64,000 nt of DNA from Streptococcus anginosus (lineage in GTDB: Bacteria; Bacillota; Bacilli; Lactobacillales; Streptococcaceae). The translations under genes and the position numbers were made by a program. The stretch covers positions 806,001 through 870,000 of the forward strand of contig NZ_LR134283.1 of assembly GCF_900636475.1 (NCBI RefSeq), in the 5' to 3' direction. Positions 28,901-38,192 of the stretch are shown here, one piece after another (the first letter of the stretch is position 1; each line of letters opens with the position of its first letter). The notes beneath the pieces are model-generated. The model worked only from the letters and a program-made list of their open reading frames with translations. It searched no databases and had not been told where the DNA came from.

Positions 28901-29471
28901 GCCGATCTAGATTATCTTGTGTTTGGCTGAGCTTGCTTTCAGTCTCCTTGCGCCGCGTCTTGTATTTCAGTACGCCAGCCGCTTCTTCAAAAATGGCACG
29001 GCGCTCCTCTGGCTTGCTATTGAAAATTTCTTCCACCTTTCCTTGGGAAATAATGGAAAAACTATCTCGTCCGAGCCCTGTATCCATAAACAAATCATGA
29101 ATATCTCGTAAACGTACCTTTTTACCGTCTATTTTATACTCGCTATCCCCACTGCGATAAATATGACGCTCCACACGAATCTCATCTGCAGCTTGCTGGA
29201 TAAAACGGTCTTTATTGTCCAAAACGACAACAACAGAAGCATAATTCAGTGGTTTGCGAGTTTCAGTCCCCGCAAAAATGACATCTGGCATTTTCCCGCC
29301 ACGAAGACTTTTAACACTGGACTCTCCCAGTGCCCAACGCAGGCTTTCAGTAATGTTACTCTTTCCTGAGCCATTTGGTCCAACGACTGCTGTCACTCCC
29401 TGATCAAATATTACCTTGGTCTTATCTGCAAAAGATTTGAAACCTTGAATTTCAATTTCTTTTAAATACAT
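25938..29471 (-). CDS. smc: chromosome segregation ATPase SMC
   Basis: SMC forms the ring ATPase that organises and segregates the chromosome with ScpA/ScpB. The 1177-aa protein has Walker [10 protein letters not shown] (residues 32-40), long coiled coils, a hinge near the middle (about 500-650, with [20 protein letters not shown] and [13 protein letters not shown]), and the C-terminal signature [16 protein letters not shown] with a [11 protein letters not shown]alker B. Length is normal. Its start overlaps the end of rnc by 10 bases, the usual streptococcal order. Confidence 0.97.
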   Translation of the reverse strand: MYLKEIEIQGFKSFADKTKVIFDQGVTAVVGPNGSGKSNITESLRWALGESSVKSLRGGKMPDVIFAGTETRKPLNYASVVVVLDNKDRFIQQAADEIRVERHIYRSGDSEYKIDGKKVRLRDIHDLFMDTGLGRDSFSIISQGKVEEIFNSKPEERRAIFEEAAGVLKYKTRRKETESKLSQTQDNLDRLEDIIYELDSQVKPLEKQATTAKQFLKLDEERRALYLDVLIAQIKGNKTQLNDTEERLVGIQQSLSAYYSKRDQLEQENALLKEKRHDLQKQMADDQASLLELTRLISDLERQIEVSKLESSQAASSRKENEERLKGLTEKLEAVQTEWQGKDEQLTDFAVKLEQNQQAIHKLEAEIEAFSDDPDQMIEKLRAEFVQLMQEEADLSNDLTALESRLANELQLSESKQAEFAKLKENLKNLQINEQSQLEDLETARQSVQQLLADYQAQLKQVQTVKTNYQQNQTAMFDLMDDVKNKKARVGSLEAILKNHSHFYAGVKSVLQEAERLGGIIGAVSEKLSFDSHYQTALEIALGASSQHIIVEDEQAATRAIEFLKRNRTGRATFLPLTTIKARHLPDHHRASIEKSTGFLGLASSLVRYDKSLEHIFQNLLGTTAIFDTVENARAAARKVRYQVRIVTLDGTELRTGGSYAGGANRNNNTIFIKPDLDALQKELSEKNVTLAEQERQVEDLHTQLSQANNLLEEIKVSGEEARLAEQKAQMAYEQTHKQVEDLSELLVLQERELSREVLPDMAEQKEKLVNRLAEIEQEKSETEAEIEQIKSDKDAVQARLDKLTARLSELRLARTELTGHQRYVQTDLTRLSNEKSELDKEISTLQFLMEQKEETASKVDIAVLEEQLTQAEQEKTALNQANIRCQFELDDLEGQAEDLTSHLEQARQQNEDLIRKQAKAEAEKDKIADVLRRLLTNLTDDYQMSVDEASKQARPLENLAVSETKVKDLEKAIRALGPVNLDAVEQFEEVSQRLHFLNTQRDDVLSAKNLLLETIEEMNDEVKERFKSTFEAIRESFKVTFRQMFGGGSADLILTEGDLLTAGVEISVQPPGKKIQSLNLMSGGEKALSALALLFSIIRVKTIPFVILDEVEAALDEANVKRFGDYLNRFDKDSQFIVVTHRKGTMSAADSIYGVTMQESGVSKIVSVKLKDLESM

Positions 29472-30160
29472 GAATGACTTTCCTTTTCAAATGCATTTTT
29501 AGCAGCTTCCTGCTCTGCTAATTTTTTCGAGCGTCCTTGACCTTGTCCAACCGTTCTGCCATCAACAGATACCGCTACAGCAAATTCTTTGGCATGAGCT
29601 GGACCGGACTCAGAGATGACTTGATAGACAATCTCGACATCACCATTGACTTGGAGCAGTTCTTGTAGCTTGGTCTTGTAATCAACCACCTGCTCAAAGT
29701 CTCCAACTTCTACCTTTGGAATCATGACTTGATACAGGAAGTTTTTGACCGCTTCCACTCCCTTATCTAGCAACAAAGCTCCTAAAAAGGCTTCAAATAA
29801 ATCCCCAAGAATGGTATCCCGATTACGCCCACCTGACTTTTCTTCGCCACGACCTAATTTGATAAATTGATCAAACTGGCAATCTCGACTAAAACCAGCC
29901 AAACTCTCTTCACGTACAATGGTTGAGCGAAGTTTTGACAAGTCCCCTTCTGGTTTTTTCGGATATTTTTTATACAGATATTCTGAAATCAATAATTGCA
30001 GAACAGCGTCTCCTAAAAATTCCAAGCGCTCATTGTGTGAAATGTTTAAGAGGCGGTGCTCATTGGCATAGCTAGTGTGTGTAAAAGCTGTCTCCAGCAA
30101 CTTTTCATCTTGGAAGACAATTCCAAATTGCTGACTCAAAACTTTATATAAATCTCTCAT
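29462..30160 (-). CDS. rnc: ribonuclease III
   Basis: RNase III cleaves double-stranded RNA, including rRNA precursors. The 232-aa protein has the signature [15 protein letters not shown] (about residues 41-55) and a C-terminal double-stranded RNA-binding domain ending in [18 protein letters not shown]. The frame is open to 30175, but AAAGGAG eight bases before the ATG at 30160 decides the start. It overlaps smc by 10 bases. A BOX-like repeat lies directly upstream and may carry or influence its promoter. Confidence 0.95.
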   Translation of the reverse strand: MRDLYKVLSQQFGIVFQDEKLLETAFTHTSYANEHRLLNISHNERLEFLGDAVLQLLISEYLYKKYPKKPEGDLSKLRSTIVREESLAGFSRDCQFDQFIKLGRGEEKSGGRNRDTILGDLFEAFLGALLLDKGVEAVKNFLYQVMIPKVEVGDFEQVVDYKTKLQELLQVNGDVEIVYQVISESGPAHAKEFAVAVSVDGRTVGQGQGRSKKLAEQEAAKNAFEKESHSCI

Positions 30161-30190
30161 TTTTTCTCCTTTCAAGAAGAACTTTTTCTT

Positions 30191-30452
30191 TTAATACTTA
30201 ATGAACATCAAAAATTTAACAATCACCTCCAGCTCAGCTGTCTCCCAGACAATTGGAACTAGAAAGCAAATGCGTGTGAGGCAAAAACTCTACTTGAGCT
30301 TTTGAAGTTGCTGGTGCAATCAACGAAATCAGCAACAAAGAATACAGCAAGGTTGACAAAAGCTTCGCTTTCCTTCTCTGCCACCTCTCACAGTCACCCA
30401 GACTGTGACTGTGAAATCCGACGAAGTTTGAAGAGATCTTCGCAGAATATAA
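30191..30452 (-). repeat. BOX-like intergenic repeat
   Basis: Read on the minus strand, the stretch begins with a boxA-like segment (TATTCTGCGAAGATCTCTTC near 30452-30430) and ends with a boxC-like segment (TGATGTTCATTAAGTATTAA, 30210-30191). These resemble the ends of pneumococcal BOX elements (recalled consensus TACTCTTCGAAAATCTCTTC and TTTTCATTGAGTATTA). A perfect 9-bp stem (CACAGTCAC/GTGACTGTG, 30389-30413) and a GTTGCTG/CAGCAAC pairing lie inside. It fills the interval between the broken DUF454 gene and rnc. No gene is present here. Confidence 0.6.
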
Positions 30453-30552
30453 AATGAAAACAAATTCTCTACTATTATATCAAAAAAATCCTTGATACTC
30501 CAACGATACCAAGAATTTGATAGGAAAAGTTCACCAGAGATGAAATGAATTT

Positions 30553-30910
30553 TCATTCTTTATCTGGAATGACTTTGAATAAATAATACGTCATAAAAAG
30601 AGTTAAGGCAGCTAAAGCAAACTTCACCTAGATAAGAGGTGCAAAGAAGATAGAAATTCCCATTAGAATATAAATGGAAATAAGAATTTTTCTTTTACGC
30701 TCCCGAGCAATAGCACCTGTTTCGCAAAAGCCCGCCACATAGATTTGATACAACTTAGTATGGTATAGCCATTTTTCAAATCGTTTGGAAGAGCGTGAAA
30801 AGCATGCAATCGCCAACAGCAAAAAGGGGGGGCGGTAATAGCGGTAAAGCAACTCCCAAAAGGGCTAATCCTACTGAAATAAAACCAATCATTAAGTAAA
30901 AAATTCGCAT
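30553..30910 (-). pseudogene. DUF454 (YbaN-like) membrane protein, frameshifted and with an in-frame stop
   Basis: Reading from the ATG at 30910 gives MRIFYLMIGFISVGLALLG and LPLLP, the start of a DUF454 inner-membrane protein. At a run of seven G (plus strand, 30826-30832) the frame shifts: the rest of the family pattern (FLLLAIACFSRSSKRFEKWL) continues in another frame. That frame meets an amber codon at 30628-30630, where Trp would be expected, and then continues VKFALAALTLFMTYYLFKVI to a TGA at 30553. Both lesions together indicate a dead gene. It follows vicX by 8 bases, so it was the last gene of the vic operon. Confidence 0.82.
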
Positions 30911-30918
30911 TCTTTCTC

Positions 30919-31722
30919 CTAAATATTTGTTAAAGGTGTCGCCGTATCCGGCGATGTATCACAAATATGAAAATCATGCTCAACCGCCAAATCAGCCTGT
31001 GCTAATTGATTGATCATTGTGATATGAGCCAATTCTTTGGTATTGTTTTCTTTGCTAAGATGACCTAGATAGATTTTCTTAGTGCGATAACCCAACGTAC
31101 GAATCATGGTTTCTGCCCCGTCATCATTCGACAAATGTCCTTGGTCAGATAAAATCCGTTGCTTCAGACTCCAAGGATAAGCTCCGCTACGAAGGATTTC
31201 AATATCATGGTTAGACTCAATCAAATACCCGTCCGCATTTTCAATAATCCCTGCCATACGATCGCTAACATAGCCAGTATCCGTCAGTAGAACAAAACTC
31301 TTATCATCCTTCATCAATCGGTAAAATTGCGGCGCAACCGCATCATGACTAACACCAAAACTTTCAATGTCAATATCGCCAAATGTCTTGGTTTTTCCCA
31401 TTTCAAAAATATGCTTCTGACTGACATCAATCTTCCCAAGCGCTACTTCCATAGCATTCCATGTTTCTTGGTTCGCATAGATGTCTAAATGATATTTCCG
31501 TGCCAAAACGCCCACACCGTGGATATGATCCTTATGCTCGTGCGTCACCAAAATAGCATCCAAATCCTCTGGCTTGCGGTCAATCTCACTCAATAAGCTG
31601 GTAATTTTCTTCCCAGACAAGCCCGCATCAATCAACAACCTCTTCTTTGGAGTTTCTAAATAAAAACAGTTACCGGTAGAACCCGATGCCAAAATACTAT
31701 ACTTAAATCCTTTCTCGCTCAT
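30919..31722 (-). CDS. vicX: VicX/WalJ metallo-beta-lactamase fold protein
   Basis: The 267-aa protein is a cytoplasmic metallo-beta-lactamase-fold protein (YycJ/VicX). The metal motif THEHKDHIHG (residues 60-69) is intact, as are the LASGSTGNCFYL start and the DTGYVSD block. It is co-transcribed with the VicRK system in streptococci and affects stress tolerance and DNA replication; the nuclease substrate is not settled. It starts one base after the vicK stop. The broken DUF454 gene follows. Confidence 0.93.
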   Translation of the reverse strand: MSEKGFKYSILASGSTGNCFYLETPKKRLLIDAGLSGKKITSLLSEIDRKPEDLDAILVTHEHKDHIHGVGVLARKYHLDIYANQETWNAMEVALGKIDVSQKHIFEMGKTKTFGDIDIESFGVSHDAVAPQFYRLMKDDKSFVLLTDTGYVSDRMAGIIENADGYLIESNHDIEILRSGAYPWSLKQRILSDQGHLSNDDGAETMIRTLGYRTKKIYLGHLSKENNTKELAHITMINQLAQADLAVEHDFHICDTSPDTATPLTNI

Positions 31723-31723
31723 G

Positions 31724-33076
31724 CTATCCTTCTAATTCATCTTCTTCCCAATCATCATCTTTGACAGCTTCTTTGTCATATGGCAGAACGATTGTAAACG
31801 TCGAGCCTTTGCCGTACTCGCTCTTTGCCCAGATAAATCCGTTATGCTGCTTGATAATCTCTTTGGCAATGGCTAAGCCCAGTCCGGATCCACCTTGTGC
31901 GCGACTTCTTGCTTTGTCTACACGATAAAATCTATCAAAAATTTTCGGCAAATCTTTTTTAGGAATTCCTAAGCCTTCATCTGAAATCGACAAAATCATT
32001 TGGGTATCCGTCGTTTTCATACTGACCGTAATTTTACCACCGTCAGGAGAATATTTAATGGCATTGTTGATAATATTATCAATCACCTGTGTCATCTTAT
32101 CTGTATCAATTTCGACCCAAATAGAGTTAATCGGATAATCTCGGATAATTTCGTACTTTTTATCATCATTCTGGCTTCTGATTTTATCAAAACGGTTCAA
32201 AATAAAGGTGATAAAAGCTGTAAAATTCGTCAATTCAATATCCAAATGACTGGTTGCATTGTCAATACGTGACAAACTCAGCAAGTCCGAAACCATGCGC
32301 ATCATCCGATTGGTCTCGTCTAATGAAACCTTGATGAAATCCGGTGCGACTGGTTCTGATAAGGCACCTTCATCTAGTGCTTCCAGATAAGACTTGACAC
32401 TGGTCAAGGGAGTACGTAATTCGTGACTGACATTCGAAACAAACAGTCTTCGCTCACGCTCCTCTTTTTCCTGCTCCGTTGTATCGTGCAGCACCGCAAC
32501 CAGCCCTGAAATAAAGCCAGATTCTCGACGAATCAAGGCAAATCGGACACGTAAACTTAAAAACTCTCCATTTTCATCCTGCGAATCAATGGTCAACTCT
32601 GGAACTTTCGTAATCAAGTCTCGTAAGTCATATTCGTCTTCGATATCTAGCAGTTTTAAGATATTCATCTTTCGTGCTTCGGATTCTTTGACCCCCAACT
32701 GCTTGGTCGCCATATCATTGATCATGATAATCTGCCCACGACGATTGGTCGCAAGAACACCGTCCGTCATATAGGATAAAATACTCGACAGGCGCTTAGT
32801 TTCTTGCTCTAAATTTTCATGCGTTAGACGGATTACCTCAGATAAATCATTGATACTATTGGTAATATCCGTAATTTCTGGACCACCTTGTACATCTAAA
32901 ATTTCTGAGTAATTGCCTGCAATTAAATCTTTTACTTTTTGATTCAATTGGCGAATACGAATATTGTCTCGCCTATTTTCCAAGGAAAGCAAGGTAATCA
33001 CCAAGATGAACCCTAAAATAAGTAAAACAAATACAAAGTCTTTTGATACAATAAATTGTCTAATATTATCAATCAT
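31724..33076 (-). CDS. vicK: sensor histidine kinase VicK (WalK)
   Basis: VicK is the kinase of the essential VicRK (WalRK) system that controls cell-wall hydrolases. The 450-aa protein has the streptococcal form: a single membrane segment (about residues 13-31) with almost no extracellular part, then HAMP, PAS (about 95-200), HisKA with [15 protein letters not shown] (phospho-acceptor His218), and a HATPase domain with [15 protein letters not shown] and GSGLGLAI. It overlaps vicR by 8 bases and is followed by vicX, an intact vicRKX order. Confidence 0.96.
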   Translation of the reverse strand: MIDNIRQFIVSKDFVFVLLILGFILVITLLSLENRRDNIRIRQLNQKVKDLIAGNYSEILDVQGGPEITDITNSINDLSEVIRLTHENLEQETKRLSSILSYMTDGVLATNRRGQIIMINDMATKQLGVKESEARKMNILKLLDIEDEYDLRDLITKVPELTIDSQDENGEFLSLRVRFALIRRESGFISGLVAVLHDTTEQEKEERERRLFVSNVSHELRTPLTSVKSYLEALDEGALSEPVAPDFIKVSLDETNRMMRMVSDLLSLSRIDNATSHLDIELTNFTAFITFILNRFDKIRSQNDDKKYEIIRDYPINSIWVEIDTDKMTQVIDNIINNAIKYSPDGGKITVSMKTTDTQMILSISDEGLGIPKKDLPKIFDRFYRVDKARSRAQGGSGLGLAIAKEIIKQHNGFIWAKSEYGKGSTFTIVLPYDKEAVKDDDWEEDELEG

Positions 33077-33770
33077 TGTTTCTCATGTAATATCCAACGC
33101 CGCGCCGCGTTAAAATGTACTCTGGTCGGCTAGGAATATCCTCTATCTTTTCTCTCAAACGACGAATTGTCACATCAACAGTCCGCACATCTCCAAAATA
33201 ATCATAACCCCACACCGTTTCTAGCAGATGTTCACGCGTCATCACTTGTCCGATATGCGTTGCCAAATGGTGCAGCAATTCAAACTCACGGTGTGTTAAA
33301 TCCAATTCTTCGCCATGCTTTTTCACGACAAAAGCATCGGTCAAAATCTGCAAATCTCCAATCACAATTTCTGTCGGAGCAGCTTCTGCTTCTTGATTTT
33401 CAATTGTCAAATCTGTGCGACGCAAAATAGCTTTGACACGCGCCTGCAACTCACGATTAGAGAAAGGCTTTGTCATATAGTCATCTGCACCAATCTCAAG
33501 ACCAATAACTTTGTCAAACTCACTGTCTTTGGCAGAAAGAACGATGATTGGCACATTGCTCGTTTTCCGAATCGTTCGCGCCACCTCTAAGCCGTCCATT
33601 TCAGGCAACATTAAGTCCAAAATCAAAATATCTGGACGTTCTGCTTCAAACATTTCTAACGCTTCGCGACCGTCGAAGGCAGTCACTACTTCATAACCTT
33701 CTTTTACCATGTTAAACTTTATAATATCTGAGATTGGTTTCTCATCATCTACAACTAATATTTTTTTCAT
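33069..33770 (-). CDS. vicR: response regulator VicR (WalR)
   Basis: VicR is the OmpR-type regulator partnered with VicK. The 233-aa protein has the receiver domain with acidic pocket (VVDDE), phospho-acceptor Asp52 ([14 protein letters not shown]), Lys in TKPFSN, and a C-terminal winged helix ([11 protein letters not shown]). The frame is open from a GTG at 33779, but AAAGGTG six bases before the ATG at 33770 decides the start. The extended -10 TGGTATAAT lies about 30 bases upstream. No gene lies in the roughly 290 bases upstream to 34064. Confidence 0.97.
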   Translation of the reverse strand: MKKILVVDDEKPISDIIKFNMVKEGYEVVTAFDGREALEMFEAERPDILILDLMLPEMDGLEVARTIRKTSNVPIIVLSAKDSEFDKVIGLEIGADDYMTKPFSNRELQARVKAILRRTDLTIENQEAEAAPTEIVIGDLQILTDAFVVKKHGEELDLTHREFELLHHLATHIGQVMTREHLLETVWGYDYFGDVRTVDVTIRRLREKIEDIPSRPEYILTRRGVGYYMRNND

Positions 33771-33924
33771 TCTATTCACCTTTTTCTATCTTTTTATTAT
33801 ACCAAAATTTCCTTAAAATTTACTAATTTAACCTATAAAACATCATTTCTTTACTTTACAACTTTAGAACAAATATGTTCAAAATATAACACATTCTCTT
33901 CGTGAAGATAGGCTTTTGAATATC

Positions 33925-33953
33925 AAAAAAGGTCAAGACAAAAATCTTAGACC
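33925..33953 (-). terminator. terminator upstream of the vic operon
   Basis: On the minus strand GGTCTAAGA pairs with TCTTGACC (one bulged T) and six Ts follow. It ends transcripts from the glycolipid genes before the vicR promoter. Confidence 0.82.
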
Positions 33954-34063
33954 ATCCATTAAATTTTTAGTTGAAAATTACAAGACACACTTGAATTGTC
34001 TTCACTTTCCACTGTTACTGTAGTAACTTTCTAAAGAAGCAAATGCTCTGAACTGCTTGATGT

Positions 34064-34405
34064 TTATTTACTTGTCTTTCTCCAGCGAAATATCCCATAA
34101 CCTAACAGCGTCCCCAACAATAAACAGATAAAATAGGCTACATGATACAGTAAAATCCATTCACCAAAGATCATAATCGTCACAAAGAACATAAGCGTTG
34201 CCAAAAGCAAAAAATGGTAAGAAAAACCATATAGCCCAGCATAGACAGTTGCCACAAGGAATGTTGCCAGCGGTGAATATATCAAAACATTATTCACCAC
34301 CAATCCCTTTCGTAACAATTCGTCCATCGGTATCACGTAAACAATTCCATAAAATAACAAATAGAAAAAGAGTAGTACGGCTAAAAAAGGAATATCGCGT
34401 TTCAT
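34064..34405 (-). CDS. small integral membrane protein, unknown
   Basis: The 113-aa product has about four hydrophobic segments (near residues 6-25, 40-60, 64-84 and 86-105) with a short basic C-terminus (RWRKTSK). I do not recognise a family. GAGGTGGG precedes the ATG. It is downstream of the two glycolipid glycosyltransferase genes on the same strand, about 27 bases after the stop, and its stop is followed by a terminator about 110 bases on, so it is probably the third gene of that operon. Confidence 0.78.
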   Translation of the reverse strand: MKRDIPFLAVLLFFYLLFYGIVYVIPMDELLRKGLVVNNVLIYSPLATFLVATVYAGLYGFSYHFLLLATLMFFVTIMIFGEWILLYHVAYFICLLLGTLLGYGIFRWRKTSK

Positions 34406-34431
34406 TTTCCCACCTCGCTAGTTTTGGAATT

Positions 34432-35745
34432 TTATTCCAGGTATTTCTGTATATTTTTGATTTGTCGTTTAGATGCTTTAAACATTCGCGCTGATCCATT
34501 TACAGGAAGGGCAATCGCTTTTTTGGGTAGATAAATGACAGATTTCGCTAATCGCTTACTAACAGACTCCTCCGGATATAAATCATTGTTGAAATCTTTT
34601 GAAATGGTTAAATCCAAATAAAATTCATAGACACGACGTCCAAAGTTTTCAGCAGAGATTTCGTATAATTTTGTAGCAAGACTCTTTTCATCCAAGTCTG
34701 GTGTTGCAATAACAGCTTCTAAAATGGCTCCCGCCAAATCACGTTCTTCATAATAAAGCGTTCCAAACATTTTATCATTGATAACATTGTCTAGATAAGG
34801 ATTCCCATGCGCAATAATCGGAGTGCCACTAGCTAGGCTTTCTAAATACGTCAAGCCCTGCGTCTCACTCGTTGAAGCGGAAATAAAGAAATCCGCTGCT
34901 TTATAATACAAGGCTGTCTCACTGGGTGCAATCATTCCTGTGAAAATCACTGCATCCGTAATATTCAACCGTTTGGCTTGCGCTTTTAAGTCAGACAAAT
35001 AGGGTCCATCTCCTGCCACCACCAATTTCACATCTGGATTTTCTTCCAAAACAGCCGGTAGAGCAGCTAAAACTGCCTGAATATTTTTTTCATACGAAAC
35101 ACGTGACAAACTAAGCAACATAGTTTCTTGATTTGAAATGCCTAATTTTTCCCGTAAATCAGCAATATTCTCACTAGTAATTTCTGGACGTTCAAATTTA
35201 GCCAACTCAATTCCAGTCGGAATAACACGTTTTTCTACTTTTACTTTGTATTTCATGAGCAAGTCATAAACAATCTCGCTCGGACAAATCACACCGTCTA
35301 AATCACTCATAAAACCGCGAACGATGTATTTGACCATGCTAGGACGAATGACCATGCCTTTAGCAATATAACGTACATAATCTTCATACTGTGTATGATA
35401 GGTATGAACAACTGGAATCCGCAGTTCTTTCGCAATCCAAACACCCAACAGACCCAAAGAAAATTCAGTCTGGGTGTGGATAATATCCAATTGATATTGG
35501 CGAGCAATCTCTAAAGCCGTTGAAAAACCGCGATAAGCAATTCGCCGATCTTTAAAGGCAAAAAACGGCACGCTGGGAATTCGAATAATCTGCCAATCCT
35601 CATAACGATTGACATCCTTATCTGTCGTTGTAAAAATAAAAACAGTATGTCCAAGCTTTTCTAATTCTGTTTTTAAAGTGCGAATACTAGTTGCCACCCC
35701 TGAAACCTGAGGGAAATACGTATCCGTAAAAAGACCAATTCGCAT
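34432..35745 (-). CDS. 1,2-diacylglycerol 3-glucosyltransferase (GT4)
   Basis: The 437-aa GT-B protein begins MRIGLFTDTYFPQVSGVATS, the start of the alpha-monoglucosyldiacylglycerol synthases of streptococci (pneumococcal SP_1075, group B IagA). It would transfer glucose from UDP-glucose to diacylglycerol at the membrane, giving the glycolipid that anchors lipoteichoic acid. The C-terminal half shows SASTSETQGLTYLESLASGT-type GT4 residues (E near 320). The frame is open to 35802, but GGAGATG before the ATG at 35745 decides the start, one base after the stop of the cpoA-like gene. Confidence 0.9.
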   Translation of the reverse strand: MRIGLFTDTYFPQVSGVATSIRTLKTELEKLGHTVFIFTTTDKDVNRYEDWQIIRIPSVPFFAFKDRRIAYRGFSTALEIARQYQLDIIHTQTEFSLGLLGVWIAKELRIPVVHTYHTQYEDYVRYIAKGMVIRPSMVKYIVRGFMSDLDGVICPSEIVYDLLMKYKVKVEKRVIPTGIELAKFERPEITSENIADLREKLGISNQETMLLSLSRVSYEKNIQAVLAALPAVLEENPDVKLVVAGDGPYLSDLKAQAKRLNITDAVIFTGMIAPSETALYYKAADFFISASTSETQGLTYLESLASGTPIIAHGNPYLDNVINDKMFGTLYYEERDLAGAILEAVIATPDLDEKSLATKLYEISAENFGRRVYEFYLDLTISKDFNNDLYPEESVSKRLAKSVIYLPKKAIALPVNGSARMFKASKRQIKNIQKYLE

Positions 35746-35746
35746 G

Positions 35747-36745
35747 CTACATCTCCAATACTTCTTGATAAGCATCCACAAGTTTATAAGCCACATCATC
35801 AATTGAACGACTCTGCGCCACCTTATAGCCAGCTTCTCGCTTATCTACTTTACCATCCAAAATCTTTTGGATAGAGTCTACAAATTCATCTACATTATGC
35901 CCCAATTCAGCTGATTGCTCATCAATCCAGCCCTCATATACAGGAATATCCCGTAAAACGACATGTTGATGACTAGCCAACGCCTCTAGCACTACAATCC
36001 CTTCTGTCTCCTCATAACTTGGGAAAAAGAAAAGACTGCTACCACTCATAGCTCCCTCAAAAACGGCACCTTTAAAATAACCCGGGAATTCAACATTTTT
36101 AGGATGATCAAAAAGTACAAGATTTCTGATTTTCCGAGGAATGATCCACTTGTTAATACTACCCAGCCAAATAAAGCGAACATCTGGCATTCTGCGTGCT
36201 ACCTCTACAAAGTCTTCTATTCCCTTGCGTCTGAAATAAAGTCCCGCACAGACAACCACCTTATCTCCTTCTTGGATATGAAAATGTTTTCTAAACACTT
36301 CTTCTTTATGTGGATCTTTTTGATATTTATGAAGGTCAATCCCATTAGAAACCGCCACAATTGGTGTTGTCACGCCATAGCCCTGAATCAACTTTTTGGA
36401 ATACTCAGACGGTGTAATGATAAAATCCGCCATTTGGTACATGTGAGCTAAATATTTTCCAAAGGTTGCCGCAAAAAAGTTTGACCCGATAAAGGAATTG
36501 CGAAAATCTTCTTTAGTCGAATGCCCATGCATAATCACTTTTTTCCCTTGTTTTTTTGCTTTGTGCAAAAGTCGCAAACTTCTAGGCCCATAAGTATTGA
36601 TATGAACCACATCATAATCTCCTGAAGGATCGGTCGTGTAGGGAATCCCAGCCAAATCTAGGGCTTTCATCTGATGTTGCAAAGCTCGTCCAATGCCTGA
36701 TTTTTCCAAAACCGCTTTACCTTCTAAATACAGTAATACTTTCAT
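35747..36745 (-). CDS. cpoA: CpoA-like glycolipid glycosyltransferase (GT4)
   Basis: The 332-aa GT-B protein starts MKVLLYLEGKAVLEKSGIG, characteristic of pneumococcal CpoA, which adds a second sugar (galactose) to glucosyldiacylglycerol. The donor site region FFPSYEETEGIVVLEALA (about 252-269) is conserved. With the monoglucosyl synthase downstream it forms the two-step glycolipid pathway. The frame is open to 36841, but residues before 36745 are not family-like. TATAAT lies 7 bases before this ATG with no ribosome site, so the mRNA may be leaderless. Confidence 0.88.
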   Translation of the reverse strand: MKVLLYLEGKAVLEKSGIGRALQHQMKALDLAGIPYTTDPSGDYDVVHINTYGPRSLRLLHKAKKQGKKVIMHGHSTKEDFRNSFIGSNFFAATFGKYLAHMYQMADFIITPSEYSKKLIQGYGVTTPIVAVSNGIDLHKYQKDPHKEEVFRKHFHIQEGDKVVVCAGLYFRRKGIEDFVEVARRMPDVRFIWLGSINKWIIPRKIRNLVLFDHPKNVEFPGYFKGAVFEGAMSGSSLFFFPSYEETEGIVVLEALASHQHVVLRDIPVYEGWIDEQSAELGHNVDEFVDSIQKILDGKVDKREAGYKVAQSRSIDDVAYKLVDAYQEVLEM

Positions 36746-36752
36746 GTCTTCT

Positions 36753-36758
36753 ATTATA
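36753..36758 (-). promoter_or_regulatory. -10 box directly before the cpoA-like start codon
   Basis: TATAAT on the minus strand is separated from the ATG at 36745 by only AGAAGAC. Confidence 0.58.
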
Positions 36759-36810
36759 CCCAAAAGATAGAAAAAATAAAACCACAAAGGTATAGAGCCT
36801 TTTGAAAACA

Positions 36811-36839
36811 AAAAAGTCCGAGACACTAGTATCTCAGAC
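36811..36839 (-). terminator. terminator after ccpA
   Basis: On the minus strand GTCTGAGA pairs with TCTCGGAC and is followed by six Ts. It separates ccpA from the glycolipid operon. Confidence 0.85.
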
Positions 36840-36924
36840 ATAAACTACTCTCATAATAAACGAGTAGCAAAATGATTGGACAACAAACTTAAAATTGAAA
36901 ATTTCAAGTTCTGTCTAACTCTAC

Positions 36925-37929
36925 TTACTTTCTTGTTGAACGGCGCTCAATAAGACCATGAGCTAATACTACTTCGCGTTCTTCCAGCTCTTCCTTGTGC
37001 ATAATCTTAGTCAGCATGCGCATACTAATTGCACCAAGGTCATACAAAGGTTGACCAATAGTTGTCAAATTTGGACGAGTGAAGCGTGCTACCTGCGAAT
37101 CATCGCTAGTGATGATTTCAAAATCTTCTGGTACATTTACACCCTTGTCTGATAAACCATTTAACAGCCCAGCCGCCAGCTCATCACCAGTCACAAAAGC
37201 TGCTGTAGCTTTAGAAGCAATGACCCGTTCTGCTAATTGATAACCATCATCATAGCTATATTTTGACTCAAAAACCAATCCTTCACTATAAGTAAGTTTA
37301 GCTTTCTTCAAAGCTTCTTTGTAGCCTGCTAAACGAATCTTACCATTGATATCATCCACCAAAGGTCCGCTTACAAAAGCAATTTTTTGATTATTTTTCG
37401 TAAGGCGTTCAACTGCATCTATAGTTGCTTGTTTGTAATCAATATTCACACTTGGCAATTGATGCTCGACATCAACTGTACCTGCAAGCACAACTGGCGT
37501 CCGCGAACGAGAAAACTCGGAGCGAATCTTTTCTGTCAAATGATAGCCCATAAAAATGATACCATCTACTTGTTTTGAGAACAGAGTATTGACAACAGAA
37601 ACTTCCTTGTTATCATCTTCATCACTATTTGCTAAAACAATATTGTATTTATACATCTCTGCAATGTCGTCAATCCCTTTTGCAAGCGTTGCAAAATAAC
37701 TGCTTGTGATATTTGGAATGACAACTCCAACAGTCGTCGTCTTTTTGCTAGCAAGACCACGCGCTACCGCATTTGGTCGGTAATCCAAGCGGTCAATCAC
37801 TTCCAAGACTTTTTTTCTTGTATTTTCCTTTACATTTTTATTTCCATTTACCACACGGCTAACGGTTGCCATTGAAACTCCCGCTTCACGCGCGACATCA
37901 TAAATGGTTACTGTATCGTCTGTGTTCAT
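36925..37929 (-). CDS. ccpA: catabolite control protein A
   Basis: CcpA is the LacI-family regulator that, with Ser46-phosphorylated HPr, binds cre sites for carbon catabolite control. The 334-aa protein has the N-terminal helix-turn-helix TIYDVAREAGVSMATVSRVV (about residues 8-27), the hinge YRPNAVARGLASKK, and a periplasmic-binding-type core. AGGAAGAAG precedes the ATG. It is divergent from pepQ. Two cre-like palindromes in its promoter region (37948-37964, 37995-38008) suggest it regulates itself. Confidence 0.97.
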   Translation of the reverse strand: MNTDDTVTIYDVAREAGVSMATVSRVVNGNKNVKENTRKKVLEVIDRLDYRPNAVARGLASKKTTTVGVVIPNITSSYFATLAKGIDDIAEMYKYNIVLANSDEDDNKEVSVVNTLFSKQVDGIIFMGYHLTEKIRSEFSRSRTPVVLAGTVDVEHQLPSVNIDYKQATIDAVERLTKNNQKIAFVSGPLVDDINGKIRLAGYKEALKKAKLTYSEGLVFESKYSYDDGYQLAERVIASKATAAFVTGDELAAGLLNGLSDKGVNVPEDFEIITSDDSQVARFTRPNLTTIGQPLYDLGAISMRMLTKIMHKEELEEREVVLAHGLIERRSTRK

Positions 37930-37947
37930 GCTTCTTCCTTTCTATAT

Positions 37948-37964
37948 TGAAAATATCGTTTTCA
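37948..37964. promoter_or_regulatory. cre-like palindrome in the ccpA leader
   Basis: TGAAAATATCGTTTTCA is nearly perfectly palindromic, 19 bases upstream of the ccpA ATG, between the promoter and the coding region. It is a relaxed cre match. Confidence 0.45.
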
Positions 37965-37980
37965 CATTCCTACCAAACTC

Positions 37981-38009
37981 ATTTTATCACTTATTGGAAA
38001 CACTTTCAA
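37981..38009 (-). promoter_or_regulatory. ccpA promoter with overlapping cre-like site
   Basis: On the minus strand TTGAAA (38009-38004) and TAAAAT (37986-37981) are 17 bases apart. TGAAAGTGTTTCCA (38008-37995) overlaps the -35 and differs from cre only at the central C of CG. Confidence 0.62.
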
Positions 38010-38192
38010 GCATTTTGATAACTTTTTGAAAAATCTTGTTTTTTAGGCAAATTTTTAGCAATTTTACCAATGATTTTACAAGAAAAATGTACCCAATCTG
38101 TAAAATTTCTGAAGTGAAAAAAAGTTCTTACTGTCCTCTTGATTTTTACCTATTTTTTTGCAAAAATAGAGGGGTAGAAAGAAGGTACTAGA

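Noticed and set aside
30329..30556. 75-codon minus-strand ORF between rnc and vicX
   Set aside because: It lies mostly within the BOX-like repeat, and its sequence follows the palindromes; no coding signal.
33845..33925. WalR-type direct repeats upstream of vicR
   Set aside because: TGTAAA half-sites occur, but no second half-site stands at the required five-base spacing.
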